This document shows, piece after piece, positions 46,201-59,200 of a stretch of 64,000 nt of DNA (position 1 is the first letter of the stretch; each line of letters starts with the position of its first letter). A model generated the notes under the pieces. It saw only the letters and a list, made by a program, of their open reading frames with translations. It searched no databases and had not been told where the DNA came from. The position numbers and the translations under genes are program-made. The stretch lies in the NCBI RefSeq assembly GCF_037975245.1, contig NC_092578.1, positions 15,604,321-15,668,320 of the forward strand, written 5' to 3'. Source of the DNA: Apostichopus japonicus. Taxonomy: Eukaryota > Echinodermata > Holothuroidea > Aspidochirotida > Stichopodidae.

Positions 46201-48505
46201 ACAGAACTTAACTACTGTTAATGCCGAGCATGAAGCTAACATACAGTACCTCGAATCGGATGTAAAGACCATGGAAGAAAAGTTTGTTTCAGATAGAAAG
46301 GTTCATAGTGAAGAGGCAAAGGTCATTAGAGAGATTCACGAAGAGGAGATGACTTGCATGAAAGGACGAATGGATTCTCAGATTGTTGCCAAAGATGAAT
46401 TAATTCAAAGTCTCCAGTCCGGAATGAAAGAACTAGAAGATAAATTGAAAGAACAAAGACTGTTTCATCAAGATGAAGTGAAGGACCTTGAAAGAGAATA
46501 CGAGATGAAGCTCGGAGACGGAAAGATCATGACGGAGAAAGCAATCAGAGAAAAGAACGAGCTGCGTAATAAGCTGGAAGAATTGAATCAGTCTTACACA
46601 GATGTGATGGAACACAGTAAGGAGATGGAGATGATCCATGAGATGAAAACAACGCAATACATGGGTGAGATTAATCAGCTGGAGGAACAGCTCGCGAAAG
46701 AGAAGTCTCAACTGCAACAGCAGACGGACAGAATGGCAGAATATTATAGCAAAATGGTTGAAGAGAAAGAAAACAAACTGAAATGCTATGAACAGAAAAT
46801 GCAAGAATCTCTCAACCAGATCGAGGTTCTGAAGAAGGCTGTATCGAGAGAGAATGAATTCAAACTGAAAGCAGACGAACTACAAAGACAATTGAACGAG
46901 ATGAAGAATTTAACAGGAGAACACGAACTGATGCAAGTTCGTTTATTCCTTGAGACCTGCTGCAGTAACGCTGCCATTGAAGAATTAACAGCAACCTTTC
47001 AACAAGACAAAACAAGTTATGAGTCTAAGTACGAAATGGAACTTAGCCAGACGAGATATAACTACGACGTTCTTGTAAGGAACAGCAAAAAACTTAGAGA
47101 GGAACATGACGAAGCAAAGAAGAAACTGATTGATCTCCTCCAGAAATGTAACAGTACCGGTTTGCAACAAGACCAAGAAGAAATGCATCTGTACCAACCT
47201 GAAGGAGCAAAGGAACACATAGGGTCTTTCATGAAACACAAAGAAGAAATGCCTGACACAGACAAGGGTTCACATTCACAGCTATCTTTCCTGGTATGTG
47301 AACTTGATCAATATGTGATTCACAGGAATCAGTTCACGCATCATGTAGGACGGGAACTTGTACAACAAAACAAGGAGAATACAGATGAGTTGATTGCACT
47401 TGAGGAACAAATAAAACGTCTGGAAAAGACTAACATTGATCTTCAGAAAGATTCAGAATATAAAGCAGATCACTTACGTCAGAATAACAAACAATTGCAA
47501 AAGAGGTTCTTAAATCTACAGGACAAACATGCGGACCTTAGGCAACAATACGATAAAATGAAACACAGGATGCATGTGAAGACTAATGGGTTGTTAACAT
47601 CGAAGCGAGACAAGGGTCTTTTGTCAGATAGTGACGTAGAAGCTGATTGTGACGTCAGAGTGACGCAACTGAAAGGAGAACTGAAAGAGAAAACCAAGGA
47701 GCAAGAGGAAATGAGATCGTTGATTCGTTGGTTGAAGAAAGATTTATACAAAGCGAACAACGATTTGATACAACTCAAGAAAGAAAATAGTGAACTTGTT
47801 AGTAGTAAGGATAAGTTGGAGAGAGAATTGCAACACTGGATTCATCAAGCTTCATCGATGAGGAAAAACGATGTTTACGCGATGCATAGAGCTATGCAGT
47901 TAAAAGAAGCGGAGCGTGTTAAGACTCATGCAAAAATAAATTTTATACAAATGAAAAAGAAAAATATGTGGAACGAGCAGGAAATGGAAAGAATACAGGA
48001 GATCGTCGCGGAGAGGGAGGAAGATTTCAAAAGGATTAGCCGGGATTTGGCGGATCGTGAGAGTGACGTCACAGCTCTGCTCAGTGAGTTAGACACAGCA
48101 AAGTAAGTATTCATGAAATTTACGTAACAGGTTTGACGTTATACAAAATATTTGGTAAAAATCTTGTAGTTAGAGGAAGGGAATGTTTGGTGACACATTA
48201 AATTTTCTTTCTTGCAAACCGGTTAACTGATTAATTTTGGGTTAAACTAACCAGTTATATTAAACCCTATCGATTTGTGTGTGTGTGTTTTCTTCTGAGG
48301 ACTCCGTGAATGCCAGAATACCCGTAAGAGTAGACTTATATTTCAATGTTACCATCTTTGAAAAAGCTTGTACGCAGGTTACATCAGAAACCACGTCCAA
48401 GCAATGTAGAAATATATCCGGCGATAACCTGGGCTTATGTGCGTCCCGTTAAACTAAGAATGACAGAGTATATATATGATTATGGGTGTCTGTGTACAAA
48501 ACTGA

Positions 48506-48554
<49 letters not shown>

Positions 48555-48705
48555 CTCCAATATAGTTGGTTTATTATCTTCCATTTACAGGATGAAGGTT
48601 AAAGAGAAAACGAAGGAGATGAAGAGGATGCAGAAGCAAATGGATGAAATCGAGAAAGATAACAGGGATCTACAGGAGGAGATCATGGCTTATGAAAATC
48701 CTTAA
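43256..48705 (+). CDS. coiled-coil protein of unknown function, copy B (4 exons, intact)
   Basis: Exons 43256-43396, 44785-44963, 45235-48102, 48591-48705; phases join cleanly to give about 1,100 residues. Exon 1 (47 codons) starts MSEFIQKPSEP. Exon 2 encodes VIVYLDDLVFVDG followed by an N/S/T/P-rich linker ending in Q-rich sequence. Exon 3 holds the SPTEELRATVALCNQTIADL segment and then ~850 residues of charged coiled coil with heptads. Exon 4 ends EEIMAYENP. It has a ten-base-scale insertion relative to copies A and C (LYQPEGAKEH for SERAGEH). No signal peptide, membrane segment or catalytic motif, so probably a cytoplasmic structural protein. I do not recognise the family. Confidence 0.85.
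43397..44784. other. intron 1 of coiled-coil copy B
   Basis: 1.39 kb. Poly-G run near 43588-43600; a hairpin with 14-bp arms at 44046-44083; an old transposon end near 44220-44275. The CRE present here in copies A and C reads TGACGCCA. Confidence 0.5.
48511..48552. repeat. (TA)n in intron 3 of copy B
   Basis: About 21 TA pairs; only ~8-10 pairs in copies A (near 35797-35810) and C (near 61319-61334). Confidence 0.9.
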
Positions 48706-48960
48706 AGAAACAAATATCACACTTGGGGCGGGGGAGGGGTGGGCGGGGCGAGATGGAGCTTTGATGGAAAGGGGCGACATCAAAGCGGAGATTAACCAAG
48801 AAAAATGTTGATATTCCCTATGCAATGATAATGAAAATTCTTAAAGGTGAAGAAAATGATACACGCTGAAAGTATTCTATGCTAAGTGCTAAAAATGCAG
48901 TAAATTTCACGAACTGACGAGCTATAGTAAAATCTGAATTTGTAAAACATGTGAAAATTA

Positions 48961-48966
48961 AATAAA
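48961..48966 (+). terminator. polyadenylation signal after coiled-coil copy B
   Basis: AATAAA about 255 bases after the stop codon, at the position equivalent to 36208. Confidence 0.45.
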
Positions 48967-50359
48967 ATTAAAAATCATAAATCATAAAATCGTTTTTCTC
49001 TATCAGTATTTATTCTGTATATATTAATCCTGTTTATGTGAGATATTACGTTATAGATTTTCAAGTCGCTCGGTAAAAATGTTTATTCCTTTTAAACAGT
49101 TTTAACCAAATAAGATAAACAATACAGGAAGTATACCATTTAGTATAAACATAACAAGGAAAAGGGAAAATGTCCCCTTACATGCATCTTAAAATGGTCA
49201 AAAGCTTCTTTGTGTTTCTCTATCCCTAACGATTCGACCATGCAGTCTTGCCTCCAAAATATTGTGAAAAGGATACCAAACCATTGATTACATGCTGTTA
49301 TGCATTTGTCGAAATAGAAAGCGACCTCACTCTGTTATCCTATATAATACGTTTGCTGACCATCGCTTATCGGCCTTATGTTCCCTTCTAGGGGAATCGT
49401 GATAGAGACCTGACGATTATCACAAAGTCACAGTCTCGATGCAAGGGGCCTGGTGTTGAAAGCGGATTCCCGACTATCCAGGACTTTTTTTATTCAGGTG
49501 ACGACGGTCAAGATCGGAGTTCAATCGGCCAGTGGTCAGCTGCTGGCTTGACATGACCCAATGTTACCAAAAAAAACCTTTTCCTTGTTCTGTAGAACAT
49601 AGCCCCCCCCCCCTAAATGCTAATAGCAGAAGACTAGCCACGCCCCTGTTTGCAACTGACGTTTACCGTAGTTTCACTGTTGTTCAATATTCTATTAGAA
49701 AAGTTAATTTCTAAACTTCTTCGAGTCCTCATGGCATTTTGCATTCTGGTTCTTTTACATGTCTTTGTGTAACAATGTTCCTGTTAAATGAATAAACACT
49801 TAAAAACTCGAGTATTATTCCCGACAATCAGATAATTCATTTTGCGCCACTTTGCATTCTTGAATAAACTCTTCCCTCTACACACATTCATACATACATA
49901 GCCTACACAAACAGACACACACTCAGCGTTTCGAAACCAAAATTCATGCTGTGGTCTATCAATGAAGGTTACCAAAATAATGATATTAAAAGAAAACCAA
50001 TTACCCTTGTCGCCTGTCTACGTATATACTTGTAACAAAAAACAAACAAAAAAGTCATTTACAGGGATTTTATTCTTGATTAATCACTTTCCATTTCGCT
50101 TTGTTCTTGCAACTAACTACAATTTCAAATGATGTGATATTCATTTGCCTTTGTCGTTTACCTCCATTTCATAAACAAAAGTCTGTTCAAAGTAGGCCTA
50201 TCTCTTTTGAGATCCGGCTTTCGGAATCACAAATGATTTCGAGTTGGTTAGCATCATATTTGTTCTCTAGGGTGTGTCACCACAACAGAACTAGTATTTT
50301 TCGATACAGGTGACAAACGCCTACAGTGGAATTACGACCTTCCTTTGGACATACAATCA

Positions 50360-50431
50360 GCGTCCATAGCCTAGTGGTTAGGGTGTCCGCATATAAAGCG
50401 GGAGGCCCGGGCTCGAATCCCGGTGGGGGCT
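50360..50431 (+). tRNA. tRNA-like sequence with near-complete cloverleaf
   Basis: Acceptor strands GCGTCCA and TGGGGGC pair except for one G:G. The D arm is GCCT/GGGT, the anticodon stem TCCGC/GCGGG encloses loop ATATAAA, the variable loop is four bases, and the T arm CCGGG/CCCGG is perfect around CTCGAAT. The loop would give anticodon ATA, which is not a normal animal tRNA anticodon, so a tRNA-derived repeat or pseudogene is more likely than a working tRNA. Confidence 0.45.
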
Positions 50432-50964
50432 GGAAGTTTTTTCTCTGCTCTGGATTTTCCAACTCACTTCAGTTATATAGATGGATAGATAGGTATACAC
50501 TTGGGCTTGTATGTAAAATTGAAACTGCGGTGGAAAGAATAATATATAGTTAACATTGGATACCTTCACAAACGATTAGGAGCATTAAATTAAAAGAAAT
50601 ATTGACATTGACACTGGATATGTGTTACTCTACAATTGTCGAGAGGAGAATCTCAGTTCATACACTACCGTGGCTGTTATATATCCTGCATTGGTCGTAA
50701 CCACTAACGGAGGATGTCATTTCTCTGTAGGCTGCATGAGCCTGACACATCCTAGTCATATTTTGGAACTATAACCTTATTTTAACAATATCGGTCTATT
50801 CCACTCAGAAAACTTGATTAATACCATGGTTTGAAAGATAACCAAATAGTTGGTAATATAAAAAATAAAAAAAGACTATATTGCACTACACAGCGCACTA
50901 AGCCTTGCTCCGAGATTTGGGAGAGCTTGTTGGAGAATTCTTGCATTGCATTTGCCAATCCAAG

Positions 50965-51000
50965 ATGAACAGCGGATGTATGTGCAAAGTGGGCCTGTAA
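50965..51000 (+). promoter_or_regulatory. upstream ORF of Ig-like gene 3
   Basis: MNSGCMCKVGL then TAA, 61 bases before the ATG at 51062. Confidence 0.4.
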
Positions 51001-51061
51001 TCCGAAAGGAACGGAATAACGTACCGTGTTACGTTTCGTTATTAAGGTTTTATACGTCGAT

Positions 51062-51857
51062 ATGGAGATTGTACTTTTGTTGTTATCGCTTTTCCTCTTT
51101 TTATCGTCATTTTCGGAGGGAAGTGATTGTGAAATTCATTGTCAATATGAACCATCTGTCAGAACAACAGACTGTTATGCGGTTGTAGGCTGTGACTTCT
51201 CATTTCCAAATCTTTCTTTCTCTTATACATACAATATATACATAGTGAAATTACAATTTAACTACACCGGCACATCCCAAAATGAAGACTCATCTCATAG
51301 TAGGCCTATTTTGTCGTACAGTGAAATATTTTGGTCTGATAAAGCTCATACAGTGAACCGTTATATTTTTCAAGTGGAATACTCACATGGAGAGAATCCA
51401 ATGTACTTTTATGATTTCACTTTTGGAATCCTAGGCCTTCAGCCAGAAGACGCAGGAACGTATCGTGTGTCGCTGATAGATCATTATGGCTTGTATGACA
51501 ATGTTCATCTCCTTCATCATACCTACCGCCTTGTCACAATTTATCAGCCGTCTGCACCTCTTCTTTGTGAATTTCAAGATCTGACTTCAGTTTTGGATGA
51601 TCGCAATGACTATAAACTAACGTGTTCGATTCCTAACGCATATCCCGTCATAGACATAAAAGTTATTGAACCAAATGACTGTACATTTGAGTCACATTAT
51701 TCCGATGACGGCATCCATAGTGAGGTAACTATTTCCATTATCTATTGTGAAGATAATTCAACAGTCGTGTGTGTTGCTATCCAGAGACAGTTGGAGTTCA
51801 TGTCCATCAATGGTTACTCAGATAGTTGTTTTTGGGAAATGACAAAATCAAATCCCG
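51062..51857 (+). CDS. two-Ig-domain secreted or surface protein, copy 3 (main exon)
   Basis: 265 codons plus one base, with signal peptide MEIVLLLLSLFLFLSS. First Ig domain with DAGTYRVSL (no F-strand Cys), second with KLTCSIP and TVVCVAI. It is closest to copy 2 in the B-strand region (FPNLSFSYTYNIYIV) but matches copy 1 in NYTGTSQNEDSSHS, a mosaic pattern. VVGCHF is changed to VVGCDF and HCQH to HCQY. Phase-1 donor CCCG|GTAAGT. A possible tail exon is 52314-52414 (GITVQLKQQKFLVVPALFHF...). Confidence 0.82.
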
Positions 51858-51975
51858 GTAAGTTGTTTTTGAATCTTATATAGGAGCCTTTCAAAGTAGC
51901 AAGGTTTCAAGTATCTGTGACACATTACGTTTTTCACTACAGTTAGGCTATTTATATACTGTAATAACATCCAGT

Positions 51976-52078
51976 GCTTGGAAGCACTCCTACTGACAGT
52001 ATGAACAGTATGAATATCATATTTCTATCATAGAAAGATTAGGAACTGTTCATACTGTCAGTACGAGTGATTTGAAGC
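51976..52078 (+). other. conserved hairpin, unit 3
   Basis: Same arms and loop as at 17823-17925 and 39192-39294. Confidence 0.6.
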
Positions 52079-52414
52079 ATGCCTTTGAAGAACAGTATAG
52101 AGTGGTATAAGCATAAAGAAATTATCCTTAAATGGCTTCGCCTTAGTGGTTCGGCGTCAGTGGTATGAATCTATAACTTCTTAACACACTTACAAGATGA
52201 AATAGATTCGTCTTTCCCGTGGTCTCACACACACTCATGGTCGGGCATTTTAAAATGAATGTCATGCATAATTATAAATGATTGTGATTGATATGTTCTC
52301 TAATTATTATTAGGAATCACTGTTCAGTTAAAGCAGCAAAAATTTCTTGTGGTGCCTGCTCTTTTCCATTTCACTTTTAGATTGAGCAGAAGAAACAAGT
52401 TTGATACAAAGTGA

Positions 52415-54922
52415 AAGTCACAATCCATGAATGTAATACCAAAATGACATACATCATTTTGATATAAAACAACGGCTTGCCTATAGGATATCAACATATC
52501 AAGTACAAAACATTAAAATACTTGCAATATAAAATATAAAATGCAAAATACAACAACTGATTAACCAATCTTCCCACGTTTCTTTTTACTTTTCAATGAT
52601 ATTTGGTTTAAAATATTTAGTTACCTAGCTCGACAATTTGCTGAAAATAATTTTTGGCAGAAATATCGAACTCACCGGACTACTGAGAAACGTTTTAATC
52701 TCTGGTACGGTTGAGTTTATGCCTTTTTCATCTTTATTCTTTTGTGACGGGAATTTTAGTGTAGTTGAACCTCTACGTCATGCATGGAATCACGTGATCG
52801 GTTGATTTTTTTTTTGGGGGGGGGGGCCTGAAAATTGCCTAAATAGTCTGTAGTCGTATACGTTCACACAGGATAACTTTCCAATAGTATAATTTTGTTT
52901 CTTCATGGCTAGAAATATACTCTTAGAATCTATAAAAAATATTTAGTATAATTTTTGGTTTCGATGATAATCGTAACCTGTGTGTGTGTGTGGGGGGGGG
53001 GGGGGTAGGTGTGTGTGCACGACACCTTGCTTGTAACCAGGATATATCAAGAAGTGAAGCTTGGAAGAATCTCATATTTAGTGTGTAGTCGTGACAAGTT
53101 CAGTACAAGAAGCCTATTGTATTTTACGGAGGTCAAAGGTCATTTGGAGCCACCAGACGCCAAATTGTGGAAACCTTGTTTTATAAGCTACCGTATCTCC
53201 CACCAACAAGCCTATTAAACAACATGTGCGTTACACCTCATAAGAATAGGAGACTGTTGGCGATTGGAAATTAGCTTATGAGCATCCGTAGAATCAAATA
53301 AAAAAAAAATCCGTAAGATTCATCGTGTCGCAAAGCTGCATAATTACGCTAATGTTTACCGTAGCACAACGTTGCGTATATGAATGTATATATATATATA
53401 TATCAATATTTATATAATATTGATTATAGACCTAATTTATTGTCAAAATATGCCTCAGAATACATCAAATCTTATTGAATGGGATTTACATTCACCGAGC
53501 CTGTAGTCGCACCCCTCCTTTGTATTTTTTTTTTATCCGTCTACATCCCCTATACCTAAATCAGTCAGGCAAAATTTGTAATTTGCTCAGTCAACACCTT
53601 GCCCCCCCCCCCCCCTCGAAAATCATAAATTGAAGGAAGAAAAGTTAAACATTTGACATTTCAATGATTTCACCCAACCAACAGTTCTCTAGTTATGTTC
53701 ATTACATACGGACCCATAATGCACTACTGAAATTATTGAAAGTCAAAATCCTAAAACATGAGATCTTAACATAACCGATGTGTAAATGCAACCTGAACGG
53801 GAAGTGTCTTTTCCGACGATCTAGGAGTATTTTTTGGCCAAAACAAATCGTGGTACGCTCTGCGCCAACGGCTGTGGCGCTCCGCTTAGATAGTATCAGG
53901 TAGTGTGTTTCATACATGACCTACTGATTCCCCCCTTCCACCTTGTGAAAATTTCTGCGGACGCCCTTGCTAGGAGCTCCTGATAGGGGCCCATTTGGGC
54001 CAGTAGCCGGGGGCCCCCAGGCTTATTGTTACGCCACTGAGATAGTATCTGCAACTGCTGCAGCTGAAGTAATCAGGATCTCCACAGGGCTTAGAAAACT
54101 TTCCAGAGAATTGTAATTCCGCTTTCTGACGTGTGATGTTTCTGTTCTTACTGAGCCGCTATGAGAGAACAAGAATTATCACCAAATGCTCAAATGCTAA
54201 AGCATCCAGCGCTTTCCCCTAAGACACCACCAGTGCTTTTGAGCAGTTGTTCAGTGTTGTTTGAGGAGGCGGTAGGGGTGTCAGTTCTAGGAGTTTGGGT
54301 CTCGGATGTTGGATTCTTTGCAGTCGTGGCAGTGTGCGTCCAGCTTTAGATGTATGGTTTCCCTAAATCCTATCGTGATTCGCTTCTGGAGTATAGCCAC
54401 TCTGTACCAATTATTCATATACCACGCTTAACTCACACGATACTACTCCCACACAACAAACCAACAAATTTGTAAATAAGAAAGTGGTTCTCATTGACAC
54501 AGCTGCCACAATTCGTTTGATATAATTTTATAATTCGGATCGAATGTCAGATTTACAATTCCTTTGATCTAATTTAAAATTCGGGCAGAACGTCAGATGA
54601 TATTTAACTCTCACAGTGTAAAGAAACCATTTATGTGGGAGAGATAATGTAACCATACATCAACAAATTAGCTCAGTCACTCACCCCATACCCAGCCTGA
54701 AAAAAAGAAACTTTCGGACTACCTACTTGAACATCAAGATGCGACTTCTGTTTGTATTTATAAAGTAATCATTACCTACAGGTACAGAATCACCAGAGTT
54801 GACTGTCTGCCCAACGATTAACCTAAATCTGTATTCATAAATACCGCCATCTATCACAATTCCGTCACCATCGGCGTATAGTTCTCGCACCAAAATTAAT
54901 TGCTTTCATTTATTCAACAATT
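52415..54922. other. unit 3 spacer between the two genes
   Basis: Non-coding. Poly-G near 52816-52827 and 52992-53005; the ATTGAGTACAAG-type repeat with a DR1 site (53130-53142); (TA)n near 53387-53402; poly-C near 53604-53615. The nested transposon remnant described in unit 2 is at about 53800-54035. Confidence 0.55.
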
Positions 54923-55282
54923 ACAGATATCTCTTATTCATTTTTGGATATCTCTAATTCATTTTCAGATATCTCTAATGCATTTCCAGATTTCAACATA
55001 TTTGAGATATCAGAAATTGAATTCGAGATATCAAGAATTCGAATTCGAGATACCCAAAATTGAATTAGAGATATCAAGAATTCGATTTAGGGATATCCAA
55101 AATTGAATTAGAGATATCAAGAATTCGATTTCGAGATATCCAAAATTGAATTAGAGATATCAAGAATTCGATCTAGGGATATCCAAAATTGAATTAGAGA
55201 TATCGGGAATACAATTAGAGATATCCAAATTTGAATTAGTGATATCAAAAATTGAATTCGAGATATCATGAATTCGAATTCA
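54923..55282. repeat. GATATC/GAATTC minisatellite, unit 3
   Basis: Same unit and orientation flip as in units 1 and 2. The order of the CCAAAATTG and AAGAATTCG variants differs from unit 2. Confidence 0.9.
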
Positions 55283-55387
55283 TATTTTAACCTCTTCATA
55301 TTTACGATTATTCGTAGTTGCCAAGTTAAATAACATCACGAGAACATTGCCGTTCTTTACCACCGTAAAATTTCCAGTTGCATGCGA

Positions 55388-56080
55388 AGTAATTCGTGAC
55401 GTCAAAACCTTTGTAGCCATATATATCGTGTGTGACGCAGATGCGCGCACATCAAAGTCTCTTGTTTTGCGCGTTTGTTTTTTAACATGTCATTGCACTT
55501 TATGTGCAATCATAATGCTGCGTACGTCAAGAGATCATATAGTTAGCGCCTTGACGCAATCCCTTTGGCCCTGCCCTATTCCCTCTAGGAATGCTAATGG
55601 TATGTGTTCGTCAAAAGTTTCCTTACGTGTCTTACATCGCGCATTAGATCAGTTCATACGCCAGTTTCTGCGTGATAGTGATTACTTTTATTAAGATACC
55701 CTCCCAGGTTATTATGATTACATTAAATTTACAGAGATGAAAGTTCGCGCAATCGATGAAGAACCATAAAGACCCACAACGGACTGTATTAAACTATATC
55801 ACAAGAACAGCTAAGAGTTTGATCGTGTGTGACGCAGATGCGCGCAATTGAAAAGTCTCTTGTTTTGCGCGTTTTCTTTAACATGTCATTGCATTTTATG
55901 TGCAATCATATGCTGCGTACGTCGAGAGATATAGACAGCGCTTTGACGCAATCCCTTTGGCCCTGCCCTATTCCCTCTGGGAATGCTAATGGTATGTGTT
56001 CCTCAAAGGTTTCCTTACATGGGTTACATCGCGCATTAGATCAGTTCATACGCCAGTTTCTGCGTGAGGTAAAATGCGTC
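55388..56080 (+). promoter_or_regulatory. probable promoter block of coiled-coil copy C, duplicated and interrupted
   Basis: Two copies of the upstream block (about 55388-55676 and 55818-56080) separated by ~140 bp of unrelated DNA. The CRE TGACGTCA is at 55397-55404 in the first copy only. The second copy starts inside the block. Confidence 0.4.
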
Positions 56081-56223
56081 ACTGTTGCGTCACTGTACGT
56101 TTCCTAAGGAGGAAATTATGCTGTGGTACCTAGTAACACTTATCACACATTAGATGTCAACACATCGATTCTTAAAGTTTGCGTACTTGCTACACTTTTA
56201 CTTTCGGAGCATTCAAAGCGATT

Positions 56224-59200
56224 ATGTCTGAATTTATTCAGAAACCAAGCGAACCTGCGAATGACATCGTCGCATGGGGATTTCCCGGCTGTGATGCGTT
56301 GAGCGATGACTCGCTCCGCATCAAGTTTGGTGATTTTGAAGTCCAACCTATGGACAATGATAAGGTCAGTGTGTGATGCTTGTAATACTTCTCATATATG
56401 TTTCTTAGCTTAGTCTTGGACCGGGCATATAGCAACACGGGAGTAACACGGTTGTAGAATATCATCAGCTGTGGTGAGCAAAGGTAAATAGCTCGACATA
56501 TTACTAGAAGGAAGAGAGTACATTCGGCTACAATATCTCAACTCTATAACTGGAGGGGGGGGGGGGGGGCAATTTGCAACTGCTTTTGAATTATCGTCTA
56601 CATCTAATAATCGGCGTGACGTCATATGAGCTAAATTATTAATCCTCGTTAAGTCAAGCTTTATTGATGAGTTTGTAGATAAGTTTGACCGATTTTACCT
56701 CTATCTCATAGCCTTGGAACGCCAAATTTCGTCAAACTATACACATGCAAAATATATATAATAATGATATTATAACATACAATGATGGTGGCATATCGGT
56801 TCGTCCGAATTTGGCCTGCATTTGGTCGTTGTTACGATGTTGATAATCATAGGTCACCAAAAGGTCGCAAAAGTTGTTTTGTTTCCTCAATGTTGTAAGA
56901 TATACCAATATGCATAGTGTGTTTAGAAACAACAAATCATAACCAATATCATGGCGCCGGTGGTTTGAATAGGAAATTGAAGGCGTAATCACGAACACAA
57001 AGCATAGATTAATTATTATATAGTCTATAATTAATCTATGTACGAAGCAACTAGATCAGTACCGGTAATGTATATCCTGATTGGAGTTATGCACGTATAG
57101 AGTGGGTAAGGAGTAGCCAGGGATACGATAAAGCAATCATGCGTAATATGTTTCACATAATGAATTATCGTTACAGCTCCCCACCCACTCCCCTCCCAAA
57201 GAAATAAATCAAATTTTGCTCATACGCCCATGTGTTTACTGTATCAGGAAAGAAAAAATGGATGTCTAGTACAATTATGATATAACATGGTATTGGGCAA
57301 TGTTGTCATCACAATACAATGGAATAAATGCAAAAATGGTTACATCTCAGCATTGTGACAAGTTATGAAGATAAGTCTTACACTAATGAGTGTTATAATT
57401 CTGCGTTATATTTGATTTGAAATTTGATAATTCGTTGTCCCTTTAACCTTCTGTATGTTCTGTGGGCTCATAAAAAACTAGTCGTAGTCAAGACTATAAG
57501 TTTACCGATGATGTGCCCAAATTAAGGGGGAACAAAATTGCAAGCATTTTCAAAGACATGATATTTCGGGAAAGAGTTTATAGTTATTTTATTTACCATA
57601 TCAGTCATGAAAATGTTGTAGAGGAGATCATAAATTTGGTCATTATTAGTAACTGGAAATATTTATAAAACAAACACCAGTTGCTATTTTTTTTTTCAAA
57701 TTATTCAAAGGCATGACATTCTTTGTTCCTCTTTCACAGGTCATCGTCTACCTAGATGACCTAGTTTTCGTGGACGGGGTGTTAGTGGAGGGATCTTCCG
57801 GTCTCCCTTCTGTGCCTTCTAACAACAACAACCACTCCATTCCACTTCCTTCAACCACCACTACCTTGGAGGACCAACCAACCGACCAGGAACAACAACT
57901 GCAAGAGAGTCAACAAAGGTGAGATGGGATATCTTTAAATTAAGGAGAAAGAATTGGTCTCCTCTACCTTCCTGCCTTTAAGCGTTATTTATGCGGTTCT
58001 GTCATATATAACTATTTTGCTAATTATGATGTGTAATAATTCTTGTATCAATTTCAAAACTATATTTGATCAGTAGGATATCAATAATGCTAAGGTCACA
58101 ACAGTGCTCGATAAGGAAGTTAATGGCGACAAATCGTATAAGGAAATTACTCATCAAGTTTCTTCTATTTTTTTCATAATAAACAGCTCACCTACCGAAG
58201 AACTGCGTGCAACAGTCGCTCTCTGCAACCAAACCATCGCCGACCTCGTCGACAAGAAACTTCTAAAGTTTGAAAAGGCTCAGCGTGGAATATTCAAAAA
58301 GCGATCGGTCAGCCATCACCGAGAGCGGGATGACGTCATACGCGTCCTAAATCGGCTTAGCGAAGAAAGCCGTCAAGTGGTGAAGATCCATCACGATATG
58401 GCAGGTCAGCTGAAAATCAAGCAACGGGATCAGACGATCCTTAAGAAAGCTGTGACCAGTTTCGGCAAAGAGATAAAAGCCAATTCTGCCGCGCGTCGAC
58501 AAATGAAGGGTGACCTCGGGTCAAAGACCGTGCAGTGCCGAGAGCTGGAGAATCAGCTCAAGGAGACCAATTCGAGGTGGAATGAAAGACTTGCTGCTAA
58601 GGAGCAGGAGTGTCAACGACACAAGAAGAAGGAGATGAACATGACTCACTTATTACGAGAAAATAGTCAAACCTTAGATATCGTCACCTCGGAGCTCAAC
58701 AACGCTAACACCAAAATGACGTCATTACTGGAAGACAACCAGCAGCTCAAGATCGAGATGACGTCACTCCAGATTACTGCTGATAAGACCGAGTACGATC
58801 TTCAGAATTCTCTGAGATTCAAAGATAAGCTACAAGCTGAAAAGTCTTTTCTTGAATCCGGAGTAAAGAATCTGGAGGAAAAACTGAGATCACAGAGGCA
58901 GTTCTTTTGTGAGCAAGAGGAAACCCTACGCAAGCAATGGGGAGAAATGCTTTTCATAAAGGAGAGAGATTGTGAGAGGTACAAGAAAGAGATGGAAAAC
59001 ATGGCCATTACTTTAAACAAGAGCAATAGCGTTGTTTATAAACTCACTGCCGAGCTTAGCAAAGCTAAGAAAGAACTTACATCATTGCGAAACAATAACC
59101 GGAGTCTAAAGAAGACTATGAAGGTTTTAGAGAAAAGTCTGGAGAAGGTTAAACAGAACTTTACTACTGCTAATGCCGAGAATGAAGCTAACATACAGTA

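Larger units (their letters stand above)
36967..49735 (+). repeat. tandem array unit 2
   Basis: 12.77 kb, collinear with units 1 and 3: Ig-like gene, hairpin, GATATC minisatellite, duplicated promoter block, intact coiled-coil gene, and a conserved ~800-bp 3' flank. Positions about 37345-37950 replace the corresponding shorter block of units 1 and 4. Confidence 0.93.

Noticed and set aside
55347-56107. Open frames of 92-115 codons in the duplicated promoter block of unit 3
   Set aside because: The frames are not maintained in units 1 and 2 and lie in the CRE-containing upstream block.
58104-58186. In-frame extension upstream of coiled-coil exon 3
   Set aside because: Copy B has indels here that break the frame, and a good acceptor (AAACAG) with matching phase follows; treated as intron.
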